Shown here: positions 1 through 5,837 of the stretch, piece by piece
How positions within the stretch are numbered: position 1 is the first letter of the stretch
How the letters are laid out: every line of letters begins with the position of its first letter
NCBI GenBank assembly: GCA_045594885.1
Contig: JAZNZJ010000056.1
Coordinates: 1-12,772 of the forward strand
Source of the DNA: Fimenecus sp045594885
Lineage (GTDB): Bacteria > Bacillota > Clostridia > Oscillospirales > Acutalibacteraceae
Direction of reading: 5' to 3'
DNA: 12,772 nt
The notes under the pieces: generated by a model
Seen by the model: the letters and a program-made list of their open reading frames with translations, nothing else
Told to the model about the DNA's origin: nothing
The model's database searches: none
Made by a program: the position numbers and the translations under genes

Positions 1-135
1 AAAATCAACTTCTGCTGATTCTGAATTCTCTGTTGCATTTGTGTCGTTTGGAAGTTCCTGTTCGTTAGAACCACATCCCGAAAACACCCCAAGCACAAGT
101 GTCAAAACAATCAAACTAGATACTAATTTTTTCAT
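1..135 (-). CDS. Lipoprotein, N-terminal part only (runs off window start)
   Basis: Only the first 45 codons are in the window. The start is ATG at 135, preceded on the minus strand by GGAGGT (about 139-145). The product opens with MKK, then a hydrophobic stretch at residues 4-18 and a lipobox-like FSGC ending at Cys21, followed by a Ser/Thr/Asn/Glu-rich linker. This is a typical lipoprotein signal, so the protein should be lipid-anchored on the outside of the membrane. It starts 12 bases after the DUF4956 gene and is the last visible gene of that operon. In related Clostridia such operons often continue with CotH-like or carbohydrate-binding extracellular proteins. That is known context; the functional part of this gene lies outside the window, so its role is not called. 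Confidence 0.8.
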   Translation of the reverse strand, partial: MKKLVSSLIVLTLVLGVFSGCGSNEQELPNDTNATENSESAEVDF

Positions 136-147
136 ATAGACCTCCAA

Positions 148-843
148 TTACAATTCTGTGCCAACAGATTCCTGTTTGGACACGACAATTTCTAGATTTC
201 CATTCCTACAACGAATTTTGTCAATCATTTCTTTTTCGCGGGTAATATCACGAAGCATTACGTTGTATGTAAGTTTGAACATACTTCCCATATTGGTGCT
301 TTTAACACGCACAAGATCGTGAGAGGTTGTGAACTCAGAGAAGATATCATCAAAAATGCCTGAATAATCCAAGTCTTCGGGAATGGTGATGGTAAAGGTC
401 TTAAATGTAGCGGCATTTTTCTTGGTACCAAAATCCAATCGGTTATAAAGTACGAACATAATGCACATCACGACCGTAAAGAGAACGGCGAACCCAAGAT
501 AACCCATACCTGCTATAAGACCTGCGCCCATAGCTAAAAACAAGGTGCAGATTTCCTTTGCCGTGCCGGGAACAGAGCGAAAACGCACAAGGCTGAATGC
601 ACCTGCCACTGCAACACCTGTTCCTACGTTACCGTTTACCATCATAATAACAACACAAACTACCGCAGGCAGCAGAGCCAATGTTACAACAAAGCTCTTG
701 GTATAGCGTGTGCGGTACATATAAGCAAATGCCATTAAAATGCCGATAACGAGAGATGCACCAAGGCAGAGTAAAAAATCGGTCACGCTGATGACCGCCG
801 TTAAATCCGTATCAAATAATCCTTTAAATAAACTTTCAAGCAT
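148..843 (-). CDS. DUF4956 family membrane protein
   Basis: A 231-residue protein with about four hydrophobic segments in the N-terminal half (roughly 20-43, 50-69, 98-115, 117-133) and a soluble C-terminal domain (about 135-231). The conserved DUF4956 core is visible around residues 70-98: a Gly-rich stretch followed by SLVRFRSVPGTAKEI. The family is of unknown biochemical function and is commonly encoded beside VTC-domain polyphosphate polymerase-like proteins, as here. The ATG at 843 overlaps the VTC stop by 8 bases, and its ribosome site GGAGGT (about 853-858) lies inside the VTC gene, so the two are probably translationally coupled. A partner or channel role in handling the VTC product at the membrane is inference. 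Confidence 0.88.
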   Translation of the reverse strand: MLESLFKGLFDTDLTAVISVTDFLLCLGASLVIGILMAFAYMYRTRYTKSFVVTLALLPAVVCVVIMMVNGNVGTGVAVAGAFSLVRFRSVPGTAKEICTLFLAMGAGLIAGMGYLGFAVLFTVVMCIMFVLYNRLDFGTKKNAATFKTFTITIPEDLDYSGIFDDIFSEFTTSHDLVRVKSTNMGSMFKLTYNVMLRDITREKEMIDKIRCRNGNLEIVVSKQESVGTEL

Positions 844-1579
844 TCCGAGTTACCTCCAACATATTATATGAGTTCATTTTATGGTTTTGCGGAAAAATTA
901 GCGTTCTGTACGCTGTTCCATATTTTGAAAAAGATGTTTTATATATTTTTTCTTTTGATAACACCTCGGTCATCCAAAGCGGAATACCGCCACTACATTT
1001 AATTTCCATCAGCACCTTACCTTCGGGCAAAATCGGTGTGCCGTAAGCATCAGATTGCAAAGACAGTTCCTCTTGTCTGCAAAGTATATTATCATCAAAA
1101 GTTACACGGAAGTCGCTACCGTCATTTGAATAATATGCCTCACGCTCATAGAAAAGGAATACTGTAGGATGAAGCGTACCATACAGTTCCATAAAATAAT
1201 CAATTTCGTTTGATATTTGTGTGTGCTTGTCGGTATGCTTTTCTCCTGACAGCCATTTCATAGCTTCGGCTTCCGGCAAGGACATTCTTCGTTTATATAC
1301 CACGTGCTTATATTTCTTTTTCAGTTCAACAAACACCGTGCTATCGGCATCGGCTTTGCTATAACTTCGTATGCGCAGTTTTTCCTTATAAGCCGGCTTC
1401 TCAATGGAACGCCGAATTAAAAGATAGGTATCCGTATCAAAATAAAGGTTTCGGATGGTGGTTCTTCCGTATTTATCAAGCTTCATATACGGTGTCATCG
1501 TTGCAAGGACTCGTTCCTTTTGCTCGGTTGTGAGCATATATTTCAGTTCGTATCTCTTAAATACGGTTTGAAATGCCAT
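836..1579 (-). CDS. VTC-domain protein, polyphosphate polymerase-like
   Basis: A 247-residue protein built as a single VTC domain. Visible family signatures are FKRYELKY (7-14), IRNLYFDT (42-49), a basic strand KEKLRIRSY (65-73), VELKKKY (84-90), YKRR (95-98), FDDNI (161-165), LMEIKCSG (190-197) and SFSKYG (216-221). In yeast Vtc4 the equivalent basic and acidic residues line a tunnel that makes polyphosphate from ATP, so polyphosphate or a related anionic polymer reaction is the likely role. I chose ATG 1579 because AGGAGG lies at 1586-1591. An in-frame ATG at 1609 would add ten non-conserved residues and has no ribosome site. The gene sits between a two-component system and DUF4956. The region just upstream holds a hairpin and a candidate second promoter. 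Confidence 0.88.
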   Translation of the reverse strand: MAFQTVFKRYELKYMLTTEQKERVLATMTPYMKLDKYGRTTIRNLYFDTDTYLLIRRSIEKPAYKEKLRIRSYSKADADSTVFVELKKKYKHVVYKRRMSLPEAEAMKWLSGEKHTDKHTQISNEIDYFMELYGTLHPTVFLFYEREAYYSNDGSDFRVTFDDNILCRQEELSLQSDAYGTPILPEGKVLMEIKCSGGIPLWMTEVLSKEKIYKTSFSKYGTAYRTLIFPQNHKMNSYNMLEVTRNA

Positions 1580-1585
1580 AAAAAA

Positions 1586-1620
1586 CCTCCTGTACCATGA
1601 TACAACCATTGTACAGGAGG
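1586..1620 (-). promoter_or_regulatory. Hairpin with T tract overlapping the VTC ribosome site (attenuator-like)
   Basis: A perfect 10-base inverted repeat: CCTCCTGTAC (1586-1595) and GTACAGGAGG (1611-1620), with a 15-base loop. On minus-strand RNA the 3' arm ends in the AGGAGG of the VTC gene and is followed at once by six U residues and then the AUG. RNA reading through from the kinase gene could therefore end here like an intrinsic terminator, or have its ribosome site masked. RNA starting at the promoter proposed inside the hairpin region would lack the 5' arm and keep an open ribosome site. The repeat is seen directly; the control function is inferred. Confidence 0.6.
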
Positions 1621-1640
1621 AAGATTGAAGTTTTATTGAA
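1608..1640 (-). promoter_or_regulatory. Candidate VTC promoter with tandem response-regulator box
   Basis: On the minus strand two TTCAAT half-sites lie 11 bases apart (plus-strand copies at 1624-1629 and 1635-1640), followed after 9 bases by a TACAAT -10 element (1608-1613). The same TTCAAT-N5-TTCAATC arrangement, with 8 bases to TATAAT, occurs upstream of the response regulator gene. Half-sites one helical turn apart that overlap the -35 position are typical for OmpR/PhoB-family activators. The predicted start near 1601 gives a leader of about 22 bases. No good -35 hexamer is seen, as expected for an activated promoter. Confidence 0.6.
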
Positions 1641-1653
1641 TTTCTTTAATTTT

Positions 1654-2904
1654 TTAGATTGTTGGAATTTGTACTCTGAATTCTACAAATCCGTCAAAGC
1701 AGTGCACCGCAATATTACCTTTGTGTGTGGTGGTAATTGCTTTGGCGATGGCAAGTCCGAGTCCGTAGTGCTTGTCCTCACCGTTACGTGCAGTATCCAC
1801 ACGATAAAAACGCTCGAAAATATTTTCTCGTTGCTCTTCGGGGATTTCATCACCTTTATTGATTACCGAGAGTTTTGCAAATCCGTGTTCCTTGGTCAAG
1901 GTCAGCCAAACTTCGCCTTTCTCTTTACTATGGCGAATAGCATTATCAAGCAGTATGGACACAATTTGTTTAAGCTGCGTGCTGTTGCCAATCACACCGA
2001 TATTGCTTGTAATGTTTGTGTTCAAAGTGAGTCCTTTTTCAAAAGCAACGCTTTCAAATGGCAGAGTTTCACCTGCAACAAGACGGCTGAAATCAATGTG
2101 TTCCATCTGTGGAGCTACATTCTCTGTTCGTGCAAGGTCTAAAAGCTGACCGACCAACATTCCCATCCGCTCATTTTCATATTGAATATTTTGCAACCAT
2201 TGGTTATCGCCTATTTCACGGAACAAAAGCTCTGCATTGGCGCTTACCACAGATACAGGGGTTTTTAATTCGTGACCGGCATCCGAGATGAATTGTTTCT
2301 GCTTTTGATAGCTTTCTTCAAGAGGATTTACAATTTTTCTTGCAAGGAATACCGATAAGAAGAAAAACAATACCAATGCAACACCGCCGAAAATCAGCGT
2401 ATAGCGGAACAAGGTCATCGCACTCTCGTTAATAACGGTATTATCCATGAAGCTGACAAGAGCGTATCCGTCTTTATCGGTTTTATAGAAAGCAAGGTTA
2501 TCGTCTGTACCATACTGTTTATTGTCTTTAATAATTCTCTGTGCCAGTTCCTTTAGGTCATCATTGGAATGTACCGTTGGCGGTTCATTCTTTATCTCAA
2601 GTATTTCACCGTCATAGGATACCGCAACCGTGTAGAAGGTGGATAACTGAAACATTGGCGACTGCGGATCAAATTCGGGGTTGAAGCCGTGATTACCGTC
2701 AGGTCTTGGTCTATTGGGTGGCATCATTTCTCCAAACGAATTTGGCAGCGAATACATTTCAGCGTGTGCCTGAAGCATTTGTTTATTTTGTTTTGTCATT
2801 TCAAAATAACTTGATGCATAAATAACGCCGAGTGTTCCCACCCATAAAAGTACAAGGATAGACATAATGGCGGCAACGATTTTTCTATGGGACTTCTTAA
2901 ACAT
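1654..2904 (-). CDS. Two-component sensor histidine kinase
   Basis: A membrane sensor kinase. Numbering here counts from a GTG at 2910 (418 residues); the preferred ATG at 2904 drops two residues. TM1 is about 12-33, an extracellular sensor region about 34-167, and TM2 about 169-191. A HisKA domain follows with the H box AGHELKTPV (phospho-accepting His213). The ATPase domain has an N box around LLDNAIRH (Asn323), an F-box-like IFERFYRVD (364-372) and the G2 motif GLGL (383-386). The sensor part contains a Pro-rich segment (64-72) and matches no ligand-binding domain I can name. GAGGTG is well spaced for the ATG at 2904, and that start overlaps the regulator stop by 8 bases, so the two genes are coupled. 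The kinase is expected to phosphorylate the regulator just upstream. Confidence 0.93.
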   Translation of the reverse strand: MFKKSHRKIVAAIMSILVLLWVGTLGVIYASSYFEMTKQNKQMLQAHAEMYSLPNSFGEMMPPNRPRPDGNHGFNPEFDPQSPMFQLSTFYTVAVSYDGEILEIKNEPPTVHSNDDLKELAQRIIKDNKQYGTDDNLAFYKTDKDGYALVSFMDNTVINESAMTLFRYTLIFGGVALVLFFFLSVFLARKIVNPLEESYQKQKQFISDAGHELKTPVSVVSANAELLFREIGDNQWLQNIQYENERMGMLVGQLLDLARTENVAPQMEHIDFSRLVAGETLPFESVAFEKGLTLNTNITSNIGVIGNSTQLKQIVSILLDNAIRHSKEKGEVWLTLTKEHGFAKLSVINKGDEIPEEQRENIFERFYRVDTARNGEDKHYGLGLAIAKAITTTHKGNIAVHCFDGFVEFRVQIPTI

Positions 2905-3580
2905 CGTCACACCTCAATTCATATCCGATTCCGCGCACCGCTTTGATTTCGGTTTTCGCTTCCACAAAGCTAAGCTTTTTACGGGTAAACGACATATATA
3001 CTTCTACATTATTGTACTCTGCATCACTTTTAAATCCCCAAATTTTCACTGCCAACTGCTCACGGGTAAGAATCTGACCGCTGTTTGCAATTAAGTATTC
3101 AAGGATTCGGTATTCCTTTTCGCTGAGTCGAACACTCTGACCATTGGTAGTGCAAGATAATGTGAGAGTGCTTGTATCAAGAGTAATATCAGCAAAAGAA
3201 AGAATGCCATCTGTCGTGCCGAGCGTTCTTCTACCAAGTGCACGAAGTCGGGCAAGGAGTTCTTTGGTCATAAACGGCTTTGTAAGGTAATCGTCTGCGC
3301 CGCTGTCAAGACCTGTCACTTTGTCGTCAAGCTCTGCTTTTGCGGTGAGCATTAAGATCGGTGTGGCGATTCCTTGGCTTCGAACACGCTTTGCAATTTC
3401 AAAGCCATTCATTCCGGGAAGCATAACGTCAAGGATAATGATGTCGTATATATTGCTCTCTATAGCTGCCAAACCGTCAAGTCCATTAGCATAATGGTCA
3501 ACCTCATATTTTTCAAGACGCAGGATTTCGCATAGCGCCTCGGCCATTCTTTTTTCATCTTCAACGAGTAAAATCCTCAT
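2897..3580 (-). CDS. OmpR/PhoB-family response regulator
   Basis: A 227-residue DNA-binding response regulator. The receiver domain (1-115) shows the acidic pair Glu7/Asp8, phospho-acceptor Asp51 in LDVMLPGMNG, Thr79 and Lys101 in TKPF. The C-terminal winged-helix domain (about 125-224) carries the typical KEYRILEYL, REQLAVKIWG and AVRGIGYEL segments. The ATG at 3580 has a strong GGAGGTG ribosome site at about 3588-3594. It is the first gene of the operon with the kinase downstream. A tandem TTCAAT box upstream of its own -10 suggests autoregulation. The same box upstream of the VTC gene suggests control of the polyphosphate and lipoprotein genes. Confidence 0.95.
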   Translation of the reverse strand: MRILLVEDEKRMAEALCEILRLEKYEVDHYANGLDGLAAIESNIYDIIILDVMLPGMNGFEIAKRVRSQGIATPILMLTAKAELDDKVTGLDSGADDYLTKPFMTKELLARLRALGRRTLGTTDGILSFADITLDTSTLTLSCTTNGQSVRLSEKEYRILEYLIANSGQILTREQLAVKIWGFKSDAEYNNVEVYMSFTRKKLSFVEAKTEIKAVRGIGYELRCDDV

Positions 3581-3603
3581 AGGGACACCTCCACTTATAC
3601 ATC

Positions 3604-3635
3604 ATTATACCATAAAAGATTGAAAAATCATTGAA
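3604..3635 (-). promoter_or_regulatory. Promoter of the two-component operon with tandem regulator box
   Basis: On the minus strand a perfect TATAAT (3604-3609) lies about 24 bases before the regulator start codon. Upstream, half-sites TTCAAT occur twice 11 bases apart (plus-strand ATTGAA at 3619-3624 and 3630-3635), covering the -35 position; there is no good -35 hexamer. This is the layout expected for an OmpR-type activator acting on its own promoter, and it matches the arrangement at 1608-1640. Confidence 0.65.
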
Positions 3636-3681
3636 GAAATTTTTATGTATTATTTTTTCAACTGTTAAATTTCCAGAAAAG

Positions 3682-3715
3682 AAAGCCGGACGAGACATAA
3701 AACTCATCCGGCTTT
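3682..3715 (-). terminator. Intrinsic terminator-like hairpin
   Basis: A 13-base stem with one mismatch: AAAGCCGGACGAG at 3682-3694 and its near complement at 3703-3715, with an 8-base loop. On the minus strand it is followed by CTTTTCT, a weak U-rich tract. It probably ends transcripts from the AbrB remnant or the WYL regulator and insulates the two-component operon. Confidence 0.65.
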
Positions 3716-3830
3716 GTGGCAGTTTGAATATTTAGTTTTAGCTACTCAGAGTATGTATTTCTGACGCATATCTAGAATGATATTCTGCTCCTCGATGGGG
3801 CAAACTGCTTGAAATCCGCATCAATACTAA

Positions 3831-3896
3831 CTATTTTACGGTTTGCCCTATTATAACGCATTCCTCAATTCTTCTCACAATCCCAGTCGATTTCAT
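3831..3896 (-). pseudogene. Truncated AbrB/SpoVT-like regulator fragment
   Basis: A 21-codon reading frame starting at ATG 3896 with AGGAG about 9 bases upstream. It begins MKSTGIVRRIEE, which is the characteristic N-terminus of AbrB/SpoVT-type transition-state regulators in Firmicutes. The similarity stops at about residue 12, where the LGR-IVIP core should follow; a stop comes after 21 codons. None of the three frames down to about 3730 restores the domain. I read it as a gene start cut by deletion or recombination. It keeps a ribosome site and a -10-like element, so a short peptide might still be made. A coincidental match is less likely but possible over 12 residues. Confidence 0.55.
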
Positions 3897-3900
3897 ATAT

Positions 3901-3988
3901 AAAAACTCCTTTTAATTCAAATCGTGATGTTAGTATTTGTAAATGGTGGAGATTATACTTGCTTTTTACTACTGCGATTGGAGTTTTT
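3901..3988 (-). promoter_or_regulatory. Leader of the AbrB-like fragment: -10 element and inverted repeat over the ribosome site
   Basis: On the minus strand a perfect TATAAT lies at 3952-3957, about 56 bases before the AbrB-like ATG. AAAAACTCC (3901-3909) is complementary to GGAGTTTTT (3980-3988), and the plus 3901 arm overlaps the AGGAG ribosome site on the minus strand. The pairing spans about 70 bases, and the upstream arm precedes the proposed -10, so only read-through RNA from the WYL gene could fold this way. No convincing -35 is seen. Confidence 0.35.
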
Positions 3989-3990
3989 TA

Positions 3991-5034
3991 TTATTTATAC
4001 ATATTCAAAGTTCTTTCCAATCGTTTTTTTAATGCCTTTACCACGGCGGGAGGACCAATCACTTTGGCAGTATCATCAAAATCTATAAAGTATATTACCG
4101 CCTGAAATAGTGTGCAACGGAATGTATATATTTTTAAATCTTTGTTATCGCTAATTGTGCAAGAAATACATCGAGGTCTATTAAGCAATTTTGAACGATA
4201 TAGTTGTTCAGCTTTTGGTGACATTTCTACCATAACATCTTGGGGTAGTTCACTTATAAAGGCTGGAGATAAATCGTTAAGTGCGTTATTTATGGCTTCG
4301 GAATCGATTTTATTTTTTTCTTTGATTAAAGGATTAATCCATCCATATTTTTTATTATATCTTAGATTTAACAAACGAATATTTTTTATGTTGTCTTTGG
4401 TGGGCTTGAATGTTTTGGGGTCATACTTGTCTTTTCTTATGCCATGACCTATAACATATGTGTATTGAAGAATAGGGTCATTTAAGATTTTGTATGGATG
4501 CATAATTAATGGTATGTTACTAGTTGACATGTACTCAAAAGGTATTCCGTCGTCAATTAGTTTTTGTATATCGTTGATTGCTTCAGCGAAAACGATTTTT
4601 TCTCTATGAGCGAAAGGCATTTGTGAAAAATCTTCTAAAAGTTCTGATATGAATGCATGGGATTCAGAATGTGAGCGGCTATCATAGCTCAACTTTTTAC
4701 AAGATGGTTTGGTTATTGACCAAGTAAAACTTTTGGTTTTATCTCTCATCATTCGCCTATTTGTATTGTTTCCCTTTTTTAAATACAAGTTTATAATTGT
4801 TTTTTTGAAAAAAATTTCATCATCCATTAAAAGGGATTGTATAACCAAAGTGGTGTCTTGCTGGTTTTCCATAATTGCAACTTTTTCGGAATCTTTGCAA
4901 TATGATAGGATTACAGCTTCTATAAGTTGGCTCAACTTTATATTAAAAATCAACAAATCTTCTTTTAAGTGGGCATAGCATTTTTCGGGTAAAGTTATTT
5001 TTATTTTTTGCCCTGTATGGTAAGTAATATACAT
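3991..5034 (-). CDS. WYL-domain transcriptional regulator with RHH-like N-terminus
   Basis: A 347-residue protein. Residues 9-47 (KIKITLPEKCYAHL...LSQLIEAVILSYC) look like a ribbon-helix-helix DNA-binding segment. Residues about 150-235 resemble a WYL ligand-binding domain (PYKIL at 180-184, YVIGHG at 193-198, then RLLNLRY at 220-226). Residues about 265-345 resemble the C-terminal WCX extension, ending FQAVIYFIDFDDTAKVIGPPAVVKALKKRLERTL. WYL regulators such as BrxR/CapW usually carry a winged-helix N-terminus and often repress phage-defence operons; an RHH in that place is less usual. The ATG at 5034 has AGGAG about 8 bases upstream. It is divergent from the island genes and next to an operator-like repeat, so it probably controls both directions. 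The WYL call rests on motif pattern, not on a search. Confidence 0.72.
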   Translation of the reverse strand: MYITYHTGQKIKITLPEKCYAHLKEDLLIFNIKLSQLIEAVILSYCKDSEKVAIMENQQDTTLVIQSLLMDDEIFFKKTIINLYLKKGNNTNRRMMRDKTKSFTWSITKPSCKKLSYDSRSHSESHAFISELLEDFSQMPFAHREKIVFAEAINDIQKLIDDGIPFEYMSTSNIPLIMHPYKILNDPILQYTYVIGHGIRKDKYDPKTFKPTKDNIKNIRLLNLRYNKKYGWINPLIKEKNKIDSEAINNALNDLSPAFISELPQDVMVEMSPKAEQLYRSKLLNRPRCISCTISDNKDLKIYTFRCTLFQAVIYFIDFDDTAKVIGPPAVVKALKKRLERTLNMYK

Positions 5035-5062
5035 ATATGTCTTCTCCTATTATTTTTAAAAA

Positions 5063-5092
5063 ATTATATAGTTTTTTTTGATAATTGTCAAC
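5063..5092 (-). promoter_or_regulatory. Sigma-A promoter of the WYL regulator
   Basis: On the minus strand TTGACA (5087-5092) and TATAAT (5063-5068) are separated by 18 bases, close to consensus. The predicted start is about 25 bases before the start codon. The operator-like inverted repeat at 5093-5118 abuts the -35 on its upstream side. Confidence 0.75.
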
Positions 5093-5172
5093 ATAAGTTC
5101 CTAAAAAAAGGAACTTATATTTTCGAAATTACCTTAATGTAGCGACGATATATGCTAAAAAAAGGAACTTAT
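5093..5172. promoter_or_regulatory. Operator-like repeats in the divergent WYL/island gap
   Basis: Three copies of one 9-base half-site. ATAAGTTCC (5093-5101) faces GGAACTTAT (5110-5118) across an 8-base loop. A third GGAACTTAT lies at 5164-5172. The last two belong to an exact 18-base direct repeat, CTAAAAAAAGGAACTTAT, at 5101-5118 and 5155-5172, spaced 54 bases (about five helical turns). The spacing and position between divergent genes suggest binding sites for the WYL regulator, perhaps with looping. Confidence 0.65.
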
Positions 5173-5214
5173 TTCGTGTGGATTTATATCCCTATGCAAA
5201 AAAATAAATTGTTA

Positions 5215-5220
5215 TATAAT
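5215..5220 (+). promoter_or_regulatory. Candidate -10 element for the island genes
   Basis: A perfect TATAAT about 30 bases before the first small gene on the plus strand. No convincing -35 is present 16-18 bases upstream, but the third operator half-site (5164-5172) lies near position -55. A TTACCT-N16-TATGCT pair at 5129-5156 is a weaker alternative that the second 18-base repeat would overlap. Confidence 0.35.
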
Positions 5221-5250
5221 AAAGACAGCAAAGAAAAAGGGGGTAATAAT

Positions 5251-5373
5251 ATGTGGCTGATGCTTGCGGCGACAACAAAGTCAACATTGTTGATAGTGGG
5301 TAAAGCACTTGTGATTTGTGCACCTGTTTTTTCTGCAATACAAAGTTATAGGGATTCAAATAAGAAGGGGTGA
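5251..5373 (+). CDS. Small membrane peptide, 40 residues
   Basis: Starts at ATG 5251 after AAAAAGGGGGT (5235-5245), a strong ribosome site. An upstream in-frame ATG at 5152 has none and lies in the operator region. The peptide has one hydrophobic segment at about residues 10-27 (STLLIVGKALVICAPVFSAI) and a charged tail ending RDSNKKG. It is a single-pass membrane peptide of no family I recognise. It is the first gene of the plus-strand island operon, six bases before a second tiny membrane peptide. A toxin, holin-like or effector role is possible, but nothing in the sequence proves it. Confidence 0.65.
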   Translation: MWLMLAATTKSTLLIVGKALVICAPVFSAIQSYRDSNKKG

Positions 5374-5378
5374 TTTAT

Positions 5379-5450
5379 ATGTTTGGTATTATTAGTACAA
5401 TTATGGTGGCGATAGGTCAAGTAATACAGTTGATTTTTAATGAGAGGTAA
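5379..5450 (+). CDS. Tiny membrane peptide, 23 residues
   Basis: A frame of 23 codons, MFGIISTIMVAIGQ then VIQLIFNER, almost entirely hydrophobic apart from the charged end. AAGAAGGGGTG lies 6-16 bases upstream of ATG 5379, overlapping the end of the previous gene. The tight packing between two genes (6 bases after one, 6 bases before the next) and the good ribosome site argue for translation. Its function is unknown. It could also be only a translational bridge to the GIY-YIG gene. Confidence 0.5.
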   Translation: MFGIISTIMVAIGQVIQLIFNER

Positions 5451-5456
5451 TGTATA

Positions 5457-5810
5457 ATGGTGAAGAATAATATACCACTTAAAGATGCAGCTTGTGCAGG
5501 AGTGGGTCCTTCGCAATCAGGGGTTTACATACTTAGATTAGAAGGAAAAGTTATGAAAGTGGGTAGTGCTAAGATTGGCATACAAAAGAGAATGCAACAG
5601 TACTATGGGCTTAATGCACATTGTGGCTTAAATAAATTTATCACAAAAGCAAACAGGGATGATATTTTTGTTAGTTATCAAACTTGTTTGGAAGATGCTT
5701 GTGAAGAATTAGAGACTAAATTGTTCAATAAGTATGGTCCTATTTCAGTTATGCCTTGGGCAGAACGCAGACCCAATTGTAACAGTGATAACTATGTTTT
5801 AAAGATTTGA
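5457..5810 (+). CDS. Small GIY-YIG-like nuclease domain protein
   Basis: A 117-residue protein that is essentially one domain. SGVYIL (21-26) stands for the GIY strand and MKVGSA (33-38) for the YIG strand. IQKRM (42-46) supplies the catalytic-type Arg45, a helix EDACEELETKLF (79-90) supplies the metal-binding Glu, and an Asn/Asp-containing end (NCNSDNY) supplies the late position. The layout fits GIY-YIG/T5orf172-like nucleases, but the second motif is degenerate (KVG in place of YIG), so activity is not certain. The ribosome site GAGAGG (5442-5447) overlaps the end of the 23-residue peptide gene. It is 27 bases upstream of the LOTUS-DUF3825 gene. It would act in the cytoplasm on DNA, or possibly RNA. 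Confidence 0.65.
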   Translation: MVKNNIPLKDAACAGVGPSQSGVYILRLEGKVMKVGSAKIGIQKRMQQYYGLNAHCGLNKFITKANRDDIFVSYQTCLEDACEELETKLFNKYGPISVMPWAERRPNCNSDNYVLKI

Positions 5811-5837
5811 AATGTGGTTGAAAAAGGAGAGTTACTG

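Noticed and set aside
1580..1609. Longer VTC protein starting at ATG 1609
   Set aside because: It has no ribosome site, and the extra ten residues are not part of the VTC pattern; AGGAGG fits ATG 1579.
1597..2142. Plus-strand reading frame of 181 codons opposite the kinase gene
   Set aside because: It lies fully antisense to a well-supported histidine kinase, shows no family motif and has a composition expected of a shadow frame.
5152..5250. Extended first small peptide starting at ATG 5152
   Set aside because: The extra part lies in the operator repeat, lacks a ribosome site and would precede the likely transcription start.
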